64,000 nt of DNA from Saccharina japonica (Eukaryota > Sar > Phaeophyceae > Laminariales > Laminariaceae), in contig MEHQ01002486.1 of assembly GCA_008828725.1 (NCBI GenBank), positions 147,963-211,962 of the forward strand, in the 5' to 3' direction. Within the stretch, counting starts at the first letter, position 1. The number at the start of each line of letters is the position of its first letter. The position numbers were made by a program, and so were the translations under genes. Positions 34,321-47,010 of this stretch are shown piece after piece. Below the pieces are notes generated by a model. That model was not told the DNA's origin, made no database searches, and worked only from the letters and a program-made list of their open reading frames with translations.

Positions 34321-35574
34321 TTCATTTTTTTCAGTTGTGTGCTTAGTAGGTATGGGGTATGCACTCTGGGAGTAACCGGGTAATTACCGGAGTATGACGA
34401 GAGTGTTTATTGTACTCTAGGGGTACCCGCTGGTAAGTACCCGGGTATGTCCAAAACAAGCACGTTTTGGTACCCCGGTACCCCAGAGTATAGAGTTTCT
34501 TGTATACCCTAAGAAGCAAAACATATTTTGCCCTTGAAATACTTTTTTTGGCAGAAGCGAAAGCTTGGTAAGAGGCCGTCCCAGCACCCTTTTGGCCTTC
34601 ATCACGAGCGCCACGGCGGTGCAGCAGCAGCAGTAGGCTACACCCTGGCTCTCTTAGCAAGAACGTTAGAGGCGTCAGGCGAGAGCGGATGACGCTATTA
34701 GGAAGGACCTTAGGCGGGTGCTCAAGGCCATAAAATAGTGATTGACGCGCATACCCTTTGGCGGGAGAGATGGCTAGATGGCTGCCTGGTTTGTTGCATG
34801 GGGTACCGTTTGCAGGACGTCTCCCAGCTTTTGCTGTACCTGGTTTGGGAACCGTAGGCAGGATGTCTGTCAGATTGCTGTGTGGAGGGGGGGGGGGGGT
34901 ACCCTTATTGCCCTCGCGTGTTTTTTTTTGCTATGGGTGTGTTCTTTGTGTGTGTCCGTGCGTGGGGCCGGGGGATACCGAATCAGGAGATAAGGACGCT
35001 GTGCCCGTCGCTGTCCATCGAGCTACAGCAAGCAGTAGCGGCGGCAAAAACAGTAGTCTACTGCTGCGTGCAGTAACCAGCGCTTTCTTGGTGACTTTTT
35101 TACACTGCGTCGGGGAAGGTTTACTTACTACATCGTCGTAAATAGATTGTGCCTTTTTTTCCTGCTGATTCCGGTGCCCTCGCTTTCATGCACAGGGCGA
35201 GCTGATTCGAATGTCTTCGGTCACTGCAAGAATCCTTTTTTTTTTTTTCTTTGTGTTGCGAGAAGCCTTTTACCTTTTACGTACGTACGTATAGCGAACG
35301 GATTGATGTGATTCTGTCAAGTGTTTGTGTCAGCTACCAGGCAAGTTCCAAAACCGTACCAGGGTGTATCTACCTGGTATGACGTACGTACAACGAACGA
35401 ATCGATGTGTTTTGCTGTCAAGTTCACGTGCCAGGCTGTTCCAAAATTAAAAATAAAATAAAAAATGAGCCTGTTCTAAATATGTCCTGTCGTGGGCAAG
35501 AAGAGGGTTTGTTTTGCCCCGAAAACATTAATTTTGTTGCCGGTAAAGAAAACTAAAACCCTGCAAGAGGTTTA
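34321..35574. other. 3' flank of GPAT, no gene seen
   Basis: Beyond the TGA at 34318-34320 I see no convincing exon. There is a 14-G run near 34888 and scattered GGTACC words. The GPAT 3' UTR and polyadenylation site should lie near the left end; no unambiguous AATAAA is seen close to the stop. Confidence 0.4.
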
Positions 35575-35582
35575 CAATGTTG

Positions 35583-36115
35583 CACAGATGCTCCGAGTAC
35601 CTTGGGGTATTGGAGATAAAATACTCCGAGTATTCAGGCCGCCAGTACTCTACGTAATACTCCTAAGTACTCGGAGTACGAAATGTACTCGATACTCGGA
35701 GTGTGAAGTACGTTAGGAGCATCTTTGCATCATTTTTAAGACTCGGTCGTCATTCCTCCCAGGTTCTGGGAGCATGTGACTGGCGTTTATAGCATTTCAA
35801 AATTCACAGATGCTCCCATTACCTGGGAGTATAATTAGAGTATTTTCGAGAAAAAATACTTCAGGTACTTTGTGTACTCGCAGTATTTTGGTGTCCAATA
35901 CTCTCGATACTCGGAGTACTCCGAGTAATTCAGATGTTTTTACTCCGAGTACTGCTTGTACTCGAGGATAAGTACTGCTCATACTCCCAGTACTCGGAGT
36001 ATATGGGCCTTCAGTACTGCTCACACTCCAAGTACTCCGAGTATTTAGGCCACCAGTACTCTAATACTCAGTACGAAAAATACTCGATACTCCGAGTATA
36101 CTCGGAGCATCTGTG
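35583..36115. mobile_element. hAT MITE with 8-bp duplication CAATGTTG
   Basis: The ends CACAGATGCTCCGAGT and ACTCGGAGCATCTGTG are flanked by a perfect 8-bp duplication CAATGTTG (35575-35582, 36116-36123), the hAT signature. The interior is largely TACTCSGAGTA palindromes and CAGTACTC words in both orientations, so it can fold on itself extensively. 533 bp, no transposase. Confidence 0.8.
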
Positions 36116-36289
36116 CAATGTTGAGATTTTCGGGGAATTTCTGAGGGAGGGAGCAAGGGTGGCGTACTCATTCGTCGCCTGCCTTCGTCATTGGACCACG
36201 CATCCCTTTCGAAGACGGAGCGGGACTGCCTTGGGGACAAGACAACACCTCCCGACCGTCCACCCCACCCTTGAACATGGGACGCGTAC

Positions 36290-36555
36290 TATGTGCAGGT
36301 GCACCCTGCAAAAGTTTTTGTGCAGGATGCCGGTTTTAATGGGTGAGGCTGGCTTTTTGGGCCGTTTTTTTCTTTGGGAAAAACGCCATCAAAACACGCG
36401 GCGGAGCCGCGTGGCTGCCCCTGCCGACCTCGTGCTCTCCAAGGGGTTGGGGTTCGGGGTAGGCCTGGGGTTGGCTTGGTCTGGGTCGACGGGCAAGGAT
36501 GAAATTGGCTATACACAGACTGCACAAAAACTTTTGCAGGGTGCACCTGCACATA
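36290..36555. mobile_element. Short TIR element with perfect 36-bp ends
   Basis: The end begins TATGTGCAGGTGCACCCTGC and is mirrored exactly over 36 bp at the other side, enclosing about 190 bp. Perfect ends suggest recent activity. No clear target duplication. Non-coding. Confidence 0.7.
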
Positions 36556-37500
36556 ACGCCCGCCTGCACATCCCCATGCGTTCAACAAGCCACACGAGAT
36601 GTCGCCACCAGCGCCTTCCCGGCAAAAACATGCATGCCAAAGTCCGTGGGTGTCGCCGCATTGTGCTGTACCAGGTACCAGGTATACTGCCCTGAGTAAA
36701 ATCTTCATGGAGAGGAGGCAAAGAGGACTGTATAGACCTACACTATTATAGTAGGTAGGCCCAGCTTCGACAAAATGGATGAAATGTATTACCCTGATCC
36801 GGCCGGGAATATAGTCATCAATAATTTGATCTCAGTCCAAACGAGGGTTATATTCACAAGAGTGGTTACTATTAAAATAGTGCTTACCCTAACCAAGTCC
36901 GCCTTGGAAATATCTCGGGAAAATGGTACAAAAACGAAGTGTGGATTGTCAACACCAATACGAGTAGCAACCATTTTGTCCAAGCTGAGTCAAGTCATAA
37001 GGTGTATTGCGACACCCCCGGGATTTCAAGTGACCAATATCCCGAAGGGGAACCTTGTAATATGTACGTGGTGAGGAGTAAGTGCGGATTGTCAATACCC
37101 ATCATCCATTCTTGTCCAAGACGATGCGAAATGCGGGGTTGCGATGTTTGGTGTCGAGACTGCGACTCAGGCAAAGGAGGGGAGATGGAACAGCGTGGCA
37201 TAATATATACCAGGTACTCCTTATTCCTCTTAACTCGGAATATGTCCGACTCGTCGGAACAGTCAACGGATCAGAGACAGAAAATTTTCCACTCATGCAC
37301 ACCATCAGAAGACCGATTCATTGAACGAACGCTCAAATACATCGAGACAGAAAAAAGACGACTCCAGTCCGCGCGACCGCCAATTCAGGCTTTTTTCGTC
37401 ACTACGGCTGGGGCGTGGGAGACACGCTGAAAAGCTTAGATTTTGCGGCACTAACGCGCCACCCTGGCTGAGCTGAGCATAAGCAACGACGTCAAACTAT
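36556..37500. other. Intergenic DNA between convergent GPAT and eS7
   Basis: No gene recognised. A ~40-bp direct repeat (GGATTGTCAA-A-CC-AT..., about 36943 and 37086) accounts for part of it. The plus-strand frame at 36939-37430 has no family features. Confidence 0.4.
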
Positions 37501-40500
37501 CTACGGCTCCTGCACGGGGAACTCGAAGACAACGTCCTTGTTGGTGATCTTCTTGTAGACCGAGGAGAAAGTGTCCAACTTCGTCTCCACGTTCACCTGA
37601 ACATCAATAAACCAAAGACCAGTACAACAAGTTCGGCGGGACACATTCGATATGAGTTGGTTGGGTTTGTCTTGTCACGCGAGGTTGACTAATAGACAAG
37701 ACACGCACAAAACACGCCAGTTTATTAATTGAAACCCGCTCACTGTGTGCTGCAGCCACGTTTGTAGGGGACAAACTATTTGGAACTTGTGTGGGGAAAA
37801 AGGAGGTTGCAGAGGGATACTCTAATAATAAGGGGTTCAATTTCGATTTCCATCGTCGTACCGTAGTTTTGAACGCCAAATACATGGCTGCAATTGGAAA
37901 TGATCAGCCTTTTCAAACCACAGCTGCGGTCAGCCTGCATGTTTATCGCAAGAACGACCGAAAGCAAAATTACCATCCACAGCAATCGCATTGTGTCGGC
38001 CACTAAAGCAATATACTTCGGTGCGACTGCACAGCGGGGTCACCACGCGACAGCAATGCAGTAGCAAAACATCTCCAAACCATTGATTTCCTCGCCACTT
38101 GGGAGCAGTACTTGACTATGGTACCAGGGGTCATTAGAGTAGCATGGATTGCGTTGGTTGGCGTGTAAATCCAAACTTAAATCACGCAGGCAGGCAGGCA
38201 GGCGCGCGGTGGACAGTCGTCCAAGAGGTGGCGACAATACCGTTTCTCTCGAAAAGGCCTATCTTCAATCAGGCGTGCCTATATACACAGATTACTGGGG
38301 AGCACTCGTGCGGTACAGTAGTACCTCGCTCCTGTTTTGCTACTAACACCACTACTACGTTATGTGTACTATCAATATGAAATACTACGATCTCGCATTG
38401 ATACTACTCGTACTACGGTACTCCCACCACGCAATGCTCCTGCTACTACATGCTACTAACACCACTACTACAAATAACATGATCTGCTGTAAATACAAAA
38501 TATTAGGCAGGACTGCCGATTTGACCGTTATGCCGACTTGACCGCTCTTATCTAGGGCCCTCTTAGATAGTGTAGGGTTAGATACCCACTCTATGAATAG
38601 TATAGGGTACATGAACCCTTACCTGGTCCTTTGGGTCGAGCTGGACCTTGAGGATCTTGGAGCCGTCCACCTTGCACCTTGTGCGCTTGCCGACAATCTC
38701 CGTGGGGAACACGAGGTCCTAAAAAAACAGTTCACAAAAAAAAAGACAGGACAGGAAGTGGCGTCAGATATGGCTGCAATTTGTGTTTGTCGGCTGCAGC
38801 ACTACCAGGGAGGGGAGACCACGCATATATTGGCATCTGCCCTATTGGCCCAGCGTTAGCCTTGTTCTATCGAGCTGCTAAAAGCCAACCACAAACAGGA
38901 GCCACCGGCTGGGCATCAGACCTGAAAGCGGCCATTAAAATCGGACACGAGCGGCCGGTCATGCATCCTGTGAAATATCCGCGCCACATGTACGGCCTTG
39001 GCCGACAGGGTTCCAACGGGATACAAACTACCTGGTACAGAGGTTCAGGCATATACTAGTACACCAGCAATATCAAGATGTAATGCTTGTAGAGGACTAC
39101 GCTACAAACAAGCCCACCGCACACAGGAACCCCTCCTGACCATATGCGAGCCCAATCAAGGGAACTGCACTATTAACGGGGGACTTTTAGTAAATAGGAC
39201 CAAATATCGTCAGTAAAAATAGGGATACCCATCGGTTTTTTTTGTGTGCGCCGTAGGTCCTATTTACTATTAATAGTATTAATAGTATTACTAGTTTGGT
39301 CCTCTGTAATACTGTACCAGGTGATAATCGAGAGTGTGTGGTTGTGCGTCTCAGGCCTAGGATCGTTGTAATAGACCAGCAGTCTCAAAACACCAAAGAT
39401 GCTGACAAATGAAAAGCTGGGGAAATTACCTGGCAGCACGCCCCAGGCTTTCTTGGCCCTCTCCATTCGACCAATGGCAACCGTCACGTTGACGATCCCG
39501 ATAACAACGACTTCAACCGTGTACGGTAATATCCCGACTGTGTACAACTAAACAAAAATCCCGTATATAAGTACCGTCCGAACTAAACTTGCGTCTGAAC
39601 TAGAGGTTCCAATTGCGCCGTCATACGACGCTAAACAACAAATAGAAAAAACATCCATAAAATCGAAAAGTAAACTACTAAAAGTGGAGTTGATCCCAGT
39701 TCGCAATCTCTCTTCACAGGGCACACGAACACAAAAACAGCGGATGCCAGACAGGCTGCAACCGAAATCATGCAGGAAAACATCACATCCATACTTCTTT
39801 GAAATATAAAAATAACAACATGATCAAATAGTACAGCTTAGTACTAATACATTTATATATTTACAAAACAATCAGTCAATAACTATCGAGAGGAAGACAA
39901 TCAAATCAACCCAGCCCAACCCTGCGTCCAACATTACCAGTACAGGGTACCGGTATGTGATATTGACACGTAGCTTACCTCGAGCATGGCGTCCTGTACG
40001 GCGGTGAGGGTACGCGAGCGTGGGCGGGTTCCCTGGGTCTTGGTGGAGCGAGAGTAGCTCTTGCCGAGGATGGTGCGGGTTGCGATGATCACCACGTGGC
40101 GCCCGCTGCAGAGGGAGGGAGAGAGGGAGAATTTCGTTGGAAGCGAGACACGCAAAGGTCGGGATTGCAGCCGGCTTTCGTTAGCCAAGCCTAAACAGAG
40201 GTGCGGCGGCGGGCAACGCTACGAGTAACGTACCTTCCCTTGACCCCGTCGGGACTTGACTTGACTACATTATATTCGTACTGTAATCAATGTGATGAGA
40301 TAACACCCCCCCCCGCCGTATCAAGTACTCATCATGAAAATACCCCTGACGTATATACAGCGATCAAGATGCCGAGTGTCTCCTTTATATACATAGCATG
40401 CCTTAGAGCCTTAGGGCGAACACTAAGTCGAAAAAGGTGGCTTTAGAAATAATCTCAACGTGGTACGGATGTACCCTAGAGTCTGGACGCATACACCGGT

Positions 40501-43500
40501 CGGTGTTTGTTTGCACTTTCTCCCCCCGTTACCGCAAAAGTATACGTGGACACTCCCTCGTCAGAGGAGGGTGCGATAACTTACTATTAATAATATAATA
40601 GTCTGTATTACTCGTGTGTTATCATGCGTGTTGAACGTCGTACACCTCGAGAAAATAAATGGCCATCGAAGCATCGGCCACCGAACTATAAATAACTACC
40701 CGGGTTACTACTGACTGTATCGTATGACATACTGGTACTGCTGATGGATGAACCGCATTCGAATTGTTGCAACGGCAGGAGAGATGAGACACGCGCGCGG
40801 CCTGCTGATGCTGACACTTTTGGTTATGCTGCACGTTAAGGGTTTTGTTAAGACCGCACTTGCCACTTCTACTTCGCTATACTGTACCTGACGAGAAAAA
40901 AATGGAACCCCAACATGCCGGACGAAATAATAACAAGTACCGGTAGGGGTTTTACCTCTGCGTGTATAATATGATTCACACTGATGTGCCCACGCAGCAT
41001 TCTTTCGAGTGCATCAAGTACTTATTAGCTTGGTACACTACAAGACGAAACGTAGTCACCCCTCAAGCCGTTAGCTAGGGAAAGCCTTGTGTACATACCG
41101 CTCGAGTACATCATAAAGGGCGCGTCGTACACTACAAGACGAAACGTAATCACCCCCCACGGCGTTAGCTTGGGCAGCCTTGTTTGTGTACATAAGCATA
41201 CCAGCCTATGTCATAATCGTCACTTATCCAAGTCACTTTTTCCCTGTGAAATCTCCTGTAAGGGTCATGGAAGAAAATCATCATGTAAGAACGCACGACA
41301 CGACGGTATGGTGATAATAACACTACGCCTGCCGAACATAACACGACGGCATGGCAAAAAAAAATAGAACCTGCTTGACCCTATATACGGCATGGCGCTG
41401 ACCTGAACTTCTTCTCGAGCTCTCGCACCAAGCGCGTCTGGATCTTGTGGTAAGCCCTCAAGAGACGGTACGGTACGAAGATGATGATGGCCTTCTTGCC
41501 GCCCCCGACATCCACCTGACAAAATCACAACAAGAAAAAAACAAACACACAATCAAAAGTCCACCCAAGTCAGAATACCAGGTGTAAATAAACCACTCAA
41601 GAGCACATTTAAAGCAGTTCAAAGGCTGGCAGGGGGAGAGACAGGATAGCTCCTTCACACTGACACTGAGTCGGGCGAAACACGACTTCGACTATACCAG
41701 GTACCCTGGTACCTTGTACGCACTAGAAGCGTCCTCATGACGCACGCGACACAGGGAAAACGATGCTGCCAGGGGGGCAATCAAACGAGCAACAAATCCA
41801 CCGTTTCGGTGAAGCATGAAATACCAGTACGTGGTCTTTGCCGCGCAAGTTTTGTCAAAACGCCTCCTCCAAGCTGTCGAGATGTACGACAGGTACACCA
41901 CCTAAAGCAGTTATATGGCCAGCACGCGCAATTACTGTCGTACATATGTACTTTTTTTTTTTTCTTTTTTTTTTTTTTTTGTCCATCCCATTTATTATCT
42001 TCGCCCTTCCTTTTTCTCTCCTCCCTAGTCGTAACTCAGATCCGGGGTCACAAAGTAGGCTCCTCTCCCTTCTCCCCCACTACGGTTCTTGCCTTGCATT
42101 TTTATCGCGAGAAGACTTCAGCCTTTCCTTCCCTCGTCGACTCGCATCGAATTGTGCCTACCCACGCTACTATTAATTGGCGCTCTCAGCAGTTGATTCC
42201 GTTTTTTATTTATTTTTGCAAATAAACTCAAAAGTCCGACCCACGTGAGATTCGAACTCCAGACATCAACGTTCAGAAGCGTTCGAGGTTACCTCTAGAC
42301 CATCGGGGCGACCGACTGTACTACTGCCGTCCCAACGTACCAGTCACTACTACTGTCAATGCCACCGTGAACATGGTTGCTCCTAGCGGCCAAGATGTGT
42401 GTGTGAGCGGTACAAAAATGCATGACAGCGATACAGCAGTACGACCGGGCGGGGCACCAATGAAATGAAGGCACTCCTTCCCGTGACAACGAATAGCGTG
42501 GCCGCCTGGCCAAGATGACCCTCACCTGCTTTGCGCCGGTGATGTAGAGGTCGCGGATTTCCGACTTGATGTCCGCCGCGGACATCTACCAGAGCACGCC
42601 AGATCAGATCAGAGCGAAGACAGTGAGAGCAGAGACAATTATCCACGGCAAGGCAGGGGAGAGGGGCAAAAGGAACAGGTCTCAAGTGAGTTTGGAATGT
42701 GTTTGACACAGGCTTCGGCGCTTTGATGTTTGACTTCATCGAGAAAAGATCGCGAGGCTCGACACCATCAACTGCTATCATACGCAGTGCGGTAACTTGG
42801 CAACGTTTTTATGAGGGGTTTCGGCGGTTTGGTGTTTTAATTCGCCGAGTAAGGCGTGCGTGCGAGTCTCGATCCCAACGTGCTCTTATATGCAAGCATA
42901 CGCTCGGGGGCGGCGTCGGGACACCTGAAAACGCTGAGCTGAAGGCTATCGGCGAGAGGCGCTGATCAGACGATTGCGGCTTGACACGGGTTGGATAATG
43001 ACAGTACCATAAGAAAACAGGAAAAGTTGATTTAGAAAAGATGACGTCGCACCCAACACAGGGGATGTGGACATTGCAGGCAGATGGCTTTATATATTAT
43101 AATAGGCGATGCAAAACAAAACACGCTTGCATGTAACTGATACTGTCGACTAATAAATACAACAAAAACTGTGGCGGGGTTTGCACTCTTGCTTGGCGTA
43201 CCTGGTATAAAAGTGCCACACATAAAAGCGACGGCACCGTACCAATGCAGACAACCATCTTGCCTCTACACTTTATGTCAAGTCTTGCTAAGAAAACAGA
43301 TTCGTGTGTAAAGCTATCAATAGTCTATACGTATCATACTGCAAAAAGATTAACGCGTAATGGTGCCAGGGACTACTTCGCAGTATTCATAGCTAGATAC
43401 TTCCAGTAACAGCGGCAGTAGTTTTACTGCTTGTGCATGCACTTCTGCACACGAACAAAGACGAAACATAATCCAGGTCACCAAAATTTGCTCCAAACGG

Positions 43501-45931
43501 ATCAAGCCGTACGTACCGAAGGCGAGATTTCTTCGGTTCTTTGGACGAGATAGGGCATCAGATGTGTATAGTATATGATGGGCGATACAAAAGCTGCATG
43601 GGCGTTCCTAGCGAAGGAAGCCGATATATGCCAGACAAGCGTCTAGACATACCAGCTTGACAGCGTTAAAACAACATGCGGCACCCCCCCCCCCCTTCGT
43701 CGCGTCCTTCCATGAACCACCCAGCCATCATGTACCCGGAAAATGCTACTGCTCCACCATACCTGGTATATCTACGTACAGCTGTCCCGCCCCTACTATG
43801 CAATGTGCAACACTCCCAATTAGGGTATCGATAATTAGGGGGCATGCTTAGCAAGGGAGTACTACAGTAACAATCTAAGCGAGAAAACGCGCCCCAATCC
43901 CTTCGGCACTGTAACCGCGTTTCGGCTCGTTATTGCAGTGCCGAAGCTAAAGCGGTACATAGGCGTACTCAGCATTTACACCCCAATGGTAGGTTTAACC
44001 TGGTACGCATAGTCTAGAAAAGGGTGGTACAAACATGTGCAAAAGGTGTGGTAAGTGATATGATACTATTAACAACGCTGGCGTTCCTGTCGGGGTACGT
44101 GTATTAATTATTAATAGATTCATACCAAGCTTTCGCCGCCGACACACCATTGCGGTCGTACTTGCTCGCCTCAAAACCGACTTGTTTATTAAAGTCCGTT
44201 AGGCTGCTGACTGCGACGCCCACCAAACAACAACGGTTTTGCGAGACTGGCCAGGCGTCGTGTTTTATGAATAGATTCAACAGGTCGAGACCAGCCGAGG
44301 GCTACTACAGAACGAATACGTGTATAATACGTAGGATAGAACCTCGTGTGGTGCAGTGCAGTCAAGGCGTATTTTATATCTTCACCCGTCGTGCGAGGCT
44401 TGACTCGTGGCGTAAATAGCGTATGTATAATATGTTGACGGTCAAGGAGAAGGTTTGGGAGTTGAAGTACAGTACAGAGACCGCTGCCCTTACAACAACG
44501 GTTGAGGTATGTACGGTACATGATATAATATCAGCAGCAGGTACCATCTAATGCATTAGGGTGACGATGCACCAGCAGTACCCGCCTTTTATCATTAATA
44601 CTCAAGAAACCGGGATACTGGCCCCAGGCTATTAATAGATAGACTTTATGCTTTAGATACTCGTACTCGTAGGGTGTAACGGCTTTCAAATATCTTAGTT
44701 CTCGGGAAATTTCAGGCTGGGTTTCTGCGGGTAGGTACCCACTAGGAGTATAAAGTGGCACTGACGTGTGAGGACTGTCGTCTCCAATTCAAACGGCACG
44801 CCTGTCACGTACAAAAACTATCCGAGTTTCAGGTCAAACTTTGGCGGTAAGCGGTAAAGCGAGTTTGCCTCGCCTCTTCAACACGCAGACCAAAACGCAC
44901 CGAACCATTTTTTTTACGTACGGAAGGAAGAAATGCTGACAGTTTACGATGTACCCGTACAACTTAATACGGATGTATAAGCTCTAAAAGCAGCACAGGA
45001 GCAGCAGAGCAGCAGCACGAGTACGAGCAGTAACCACCCATCCCCTTCCAACAGCAAAACCCCGCAATCGTTTTCATCGCCGTAAGACACGAGCAATAAG
45101 GACGACAACGTCGATCAACAGCTACATACGAGTAAGGGGTTACAACCAACTCATGATCCGAGCAGCACAGGCCGACAAACATGAAATAACCTACCTGGTA
45201 TTAGAATAAGAACATGATGTTCACTTTGCGAAGGGCGCTAAGAAAAATGGAATTAAGAAATCGCGCTCAGCGGCGAGCGCTACGCTAAATACTATATAAT
45301 AGTAGCCTAGGTTGTCCAGGGATGGTTTCACAATAAGAATCTGTCAGTATACGTACTGCTTTGGTGAGTCTCGCTCAGATTACGATGTTTCTTGTAGGCG
45401 GGCCCATACTATGATACTATTAATAACTGAAAAGCCTCTCCACGTGCATCGTCTGGTGTTGCATTTTACTACTGCTATATACAGTCCTTTATGGACACCA
45501 GTACTCGCAGATGATGAAGCGATTGCTAGTAAATAGCTCTAGTCTAGCCACTGCTACAGATAACTCCAGCTCGGGTCGGCATGACCAGTACAACAGGAAC
45601 TTGCCCTTCCTCGTACAGTCCTGCCAGGTACGTACCGGCACCAGGTATCGGTATACCTGCAGTACGTTTTCTGGACCCTCGTTGTACCTGGTATACCAGC
45701 AATATAGAAGAAAGCTACGTAGAGGCGGACATCCGAGCAACCTGAAAGAGGTATTATTGCTGCGCTAGCGTAGAGGCACGCGGTACAAGCAATATGCAAT
45801 GTAATGCACTGCAATGCACTGCAATGCCGTGGGCTCACCTCAAGGTTGAAGAGCTCCTGAGCTACCGTCTGCTCGAACTCATCGGCCTCCTGGCCCTCAG
45901 GCTTGACAATCTTGGTTGCTCCCGTAAACAT
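37501..45931 (-). CDS. RPS7: 40S ribosomal protein eS7 (RPS7), 6 exons, complete
   Basis: Minus-strand exons 45839-45931, 42526-42585, 41403-41515, 39979-40105, 38623-38718, 37501-37596 rejoin in phase to 194 residues, exactly the length of human RPS7. eS7 is a structural protein of the small ribosomal subunit. Conserved blocks are [13 protein letters not shown] at the start, [52 protein letters not shown], and the C-terminal NKDVVFEFP. The wording ([20 protein letters not shown]) reads like stramenopile eS7. Starting at ATG 45931; the preceding TTTGGTAG|GTCACC suggests a spliced 5' UTR. It is divergent from NICN1 and convergent with GPAT. Introns hold a SINE, a MITE and a tandem repeat. Confidence 0.96.
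39173..39309. mobile_element. MITE copy M5
   Basis: TTAACGGGGGAC at the left, GGTCCTCTGTAA at the right, flanked by CTA and TAC. The right half contains two adjacent TATTAATA cores (39268, 39277). In eS7 intron 4. Confidence 0.6.
41029..41193. repeat. Tandem duplication of ~97 bp in eS7 intron 3
   Basis: GTACACTACAAGACGAAACG followed by TAGTCACCCC and GTTAGCT occurs twice, starting near 41032 and 41129, at roughly 85 percent identity. Confidence 0.7.
41952..42316 (-). repeat. tRNA-derived SINE, copy vi
   Basis: Full-length minus-strand copy in eS7 intron 2, poly(T) on the plus strand at 41952-41980. The head has plain CTAG in the A box and an intact B box (GTTCGAATC). The mid-body carries the degenerate palindrome CAATTAATAG near 42170. 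Confidence 0.85.
45225..45415. repeat. Dispersed repeat, copy 2
   Basis: Same unknown family as 30400-30565; in eS7 intron 1. Confidence 0.45.
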
Positions 45932-47010
45932 GGTGACCTACCAAAAGTACGAAAACACGACACAACATCGACAACAACAGCGACCGTAAAAAAACAGGCT
46001 GCGAAGACGGGCGCTGCTATGGTGGCACCCACATAAAGAAGGAGCCAGGGAAGGGTGTCCCAGCAAGGCACAGCAAGGGACTAGGACCTTAGCTCCATAA
46101 TCGTCGTCCTTGCACACGGGCGGCGTGCACAACCAGAAGGCAGCCCCGCACAAACAAGCAGCAGTGGTGCACGATGCTCCTCCAATTGCTTGGTTTTCTG
46201 ATTAGGAAGCCTGACACCCAGTGAGGCTCAAAATACCATTAAACCACACAGCACCAACCGAAACATCCTCAGACCCTACCCAGCAATGCTCCCAATGCTC
46301 TCGCTCGGCTATATTCCTCACCCAGGGTGCTCAGCCAGCAGCTCCAAGCGTGTGAGATTCGCCTCGCCCCACCCACAAAAATCAGGGGAAGCCACCCGGA
46401 TGAAACAAGCCTCTGCGTGTTGCAACCCGCCTAAAATATTTTGAAACCGTTGCGCAGCTGTGTTTGCTGGCGTTGTCGGCTATATTTTCACTGTTTTACG
46501 ACAACAACGACGCATATCGACTGGCCGTCATATGAAACCAGATGTACTTCACAGCCCCCCCTGGCCAAGGGGCTCTGGCGGCAACCTGCATACTATTGGT
46601 GCACTCTTGTGGTAGTCAATTTCTCAGTCAGTCAGCAGCAGTAAGTACTTGCTCGAGGATCGAGGACTATTTCTGCTTGCCATATCGTAAGCAAAATGAA
46701 ACCGTGAAAAATAGTTTCCACGTTTAGGAACGCGGCGCAATTAACAGCAATCAGCCAGACGACCAGACATCAAGGCATCAGACATCAGACATCAAGGCAT
46801 CTTGCATCTTGCATCTTGCATCTCGCTCGAGACAAGGCAAGGTGCATAGCTGCAGAGCACTGAATGCATAAAATACGTCTCCAGAACCACGGCTACGAGT
46901 AGAGGCTTCAAGGAAGCCCAAGCACCTGAAGCGATTTGGAATTAGGATATAAAATTCGCAGTGCCGTTTTCATCCATTCCATCACAAGCCCTGACACCAA
47001 AGACGGCATC
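45932..47010. promoter_or_regulatory. Divergent intergenic region eS7 / NICN1
   Basis: About 1.1 kb between divergent start codons. It must carry both promoters and probably an eS7 5' UTR exon. Near 46770-46820 there is a short CATCAAGG/CTTGCAT tandem repeat. No specific motif recognised. Confidence 0.4.

Noticed and set aside
35934..36695. 253-residue plus-strand frame
   Set aside because: It runs through two TIR elements and the DNA between them; no domain recognisable.
36939..37430. 163-residue plus-strand frame near the eS7 3' end
   Set aside because: Contains an internal DNA repeat, no family resemblance, and lies in the convergent intergenic region.
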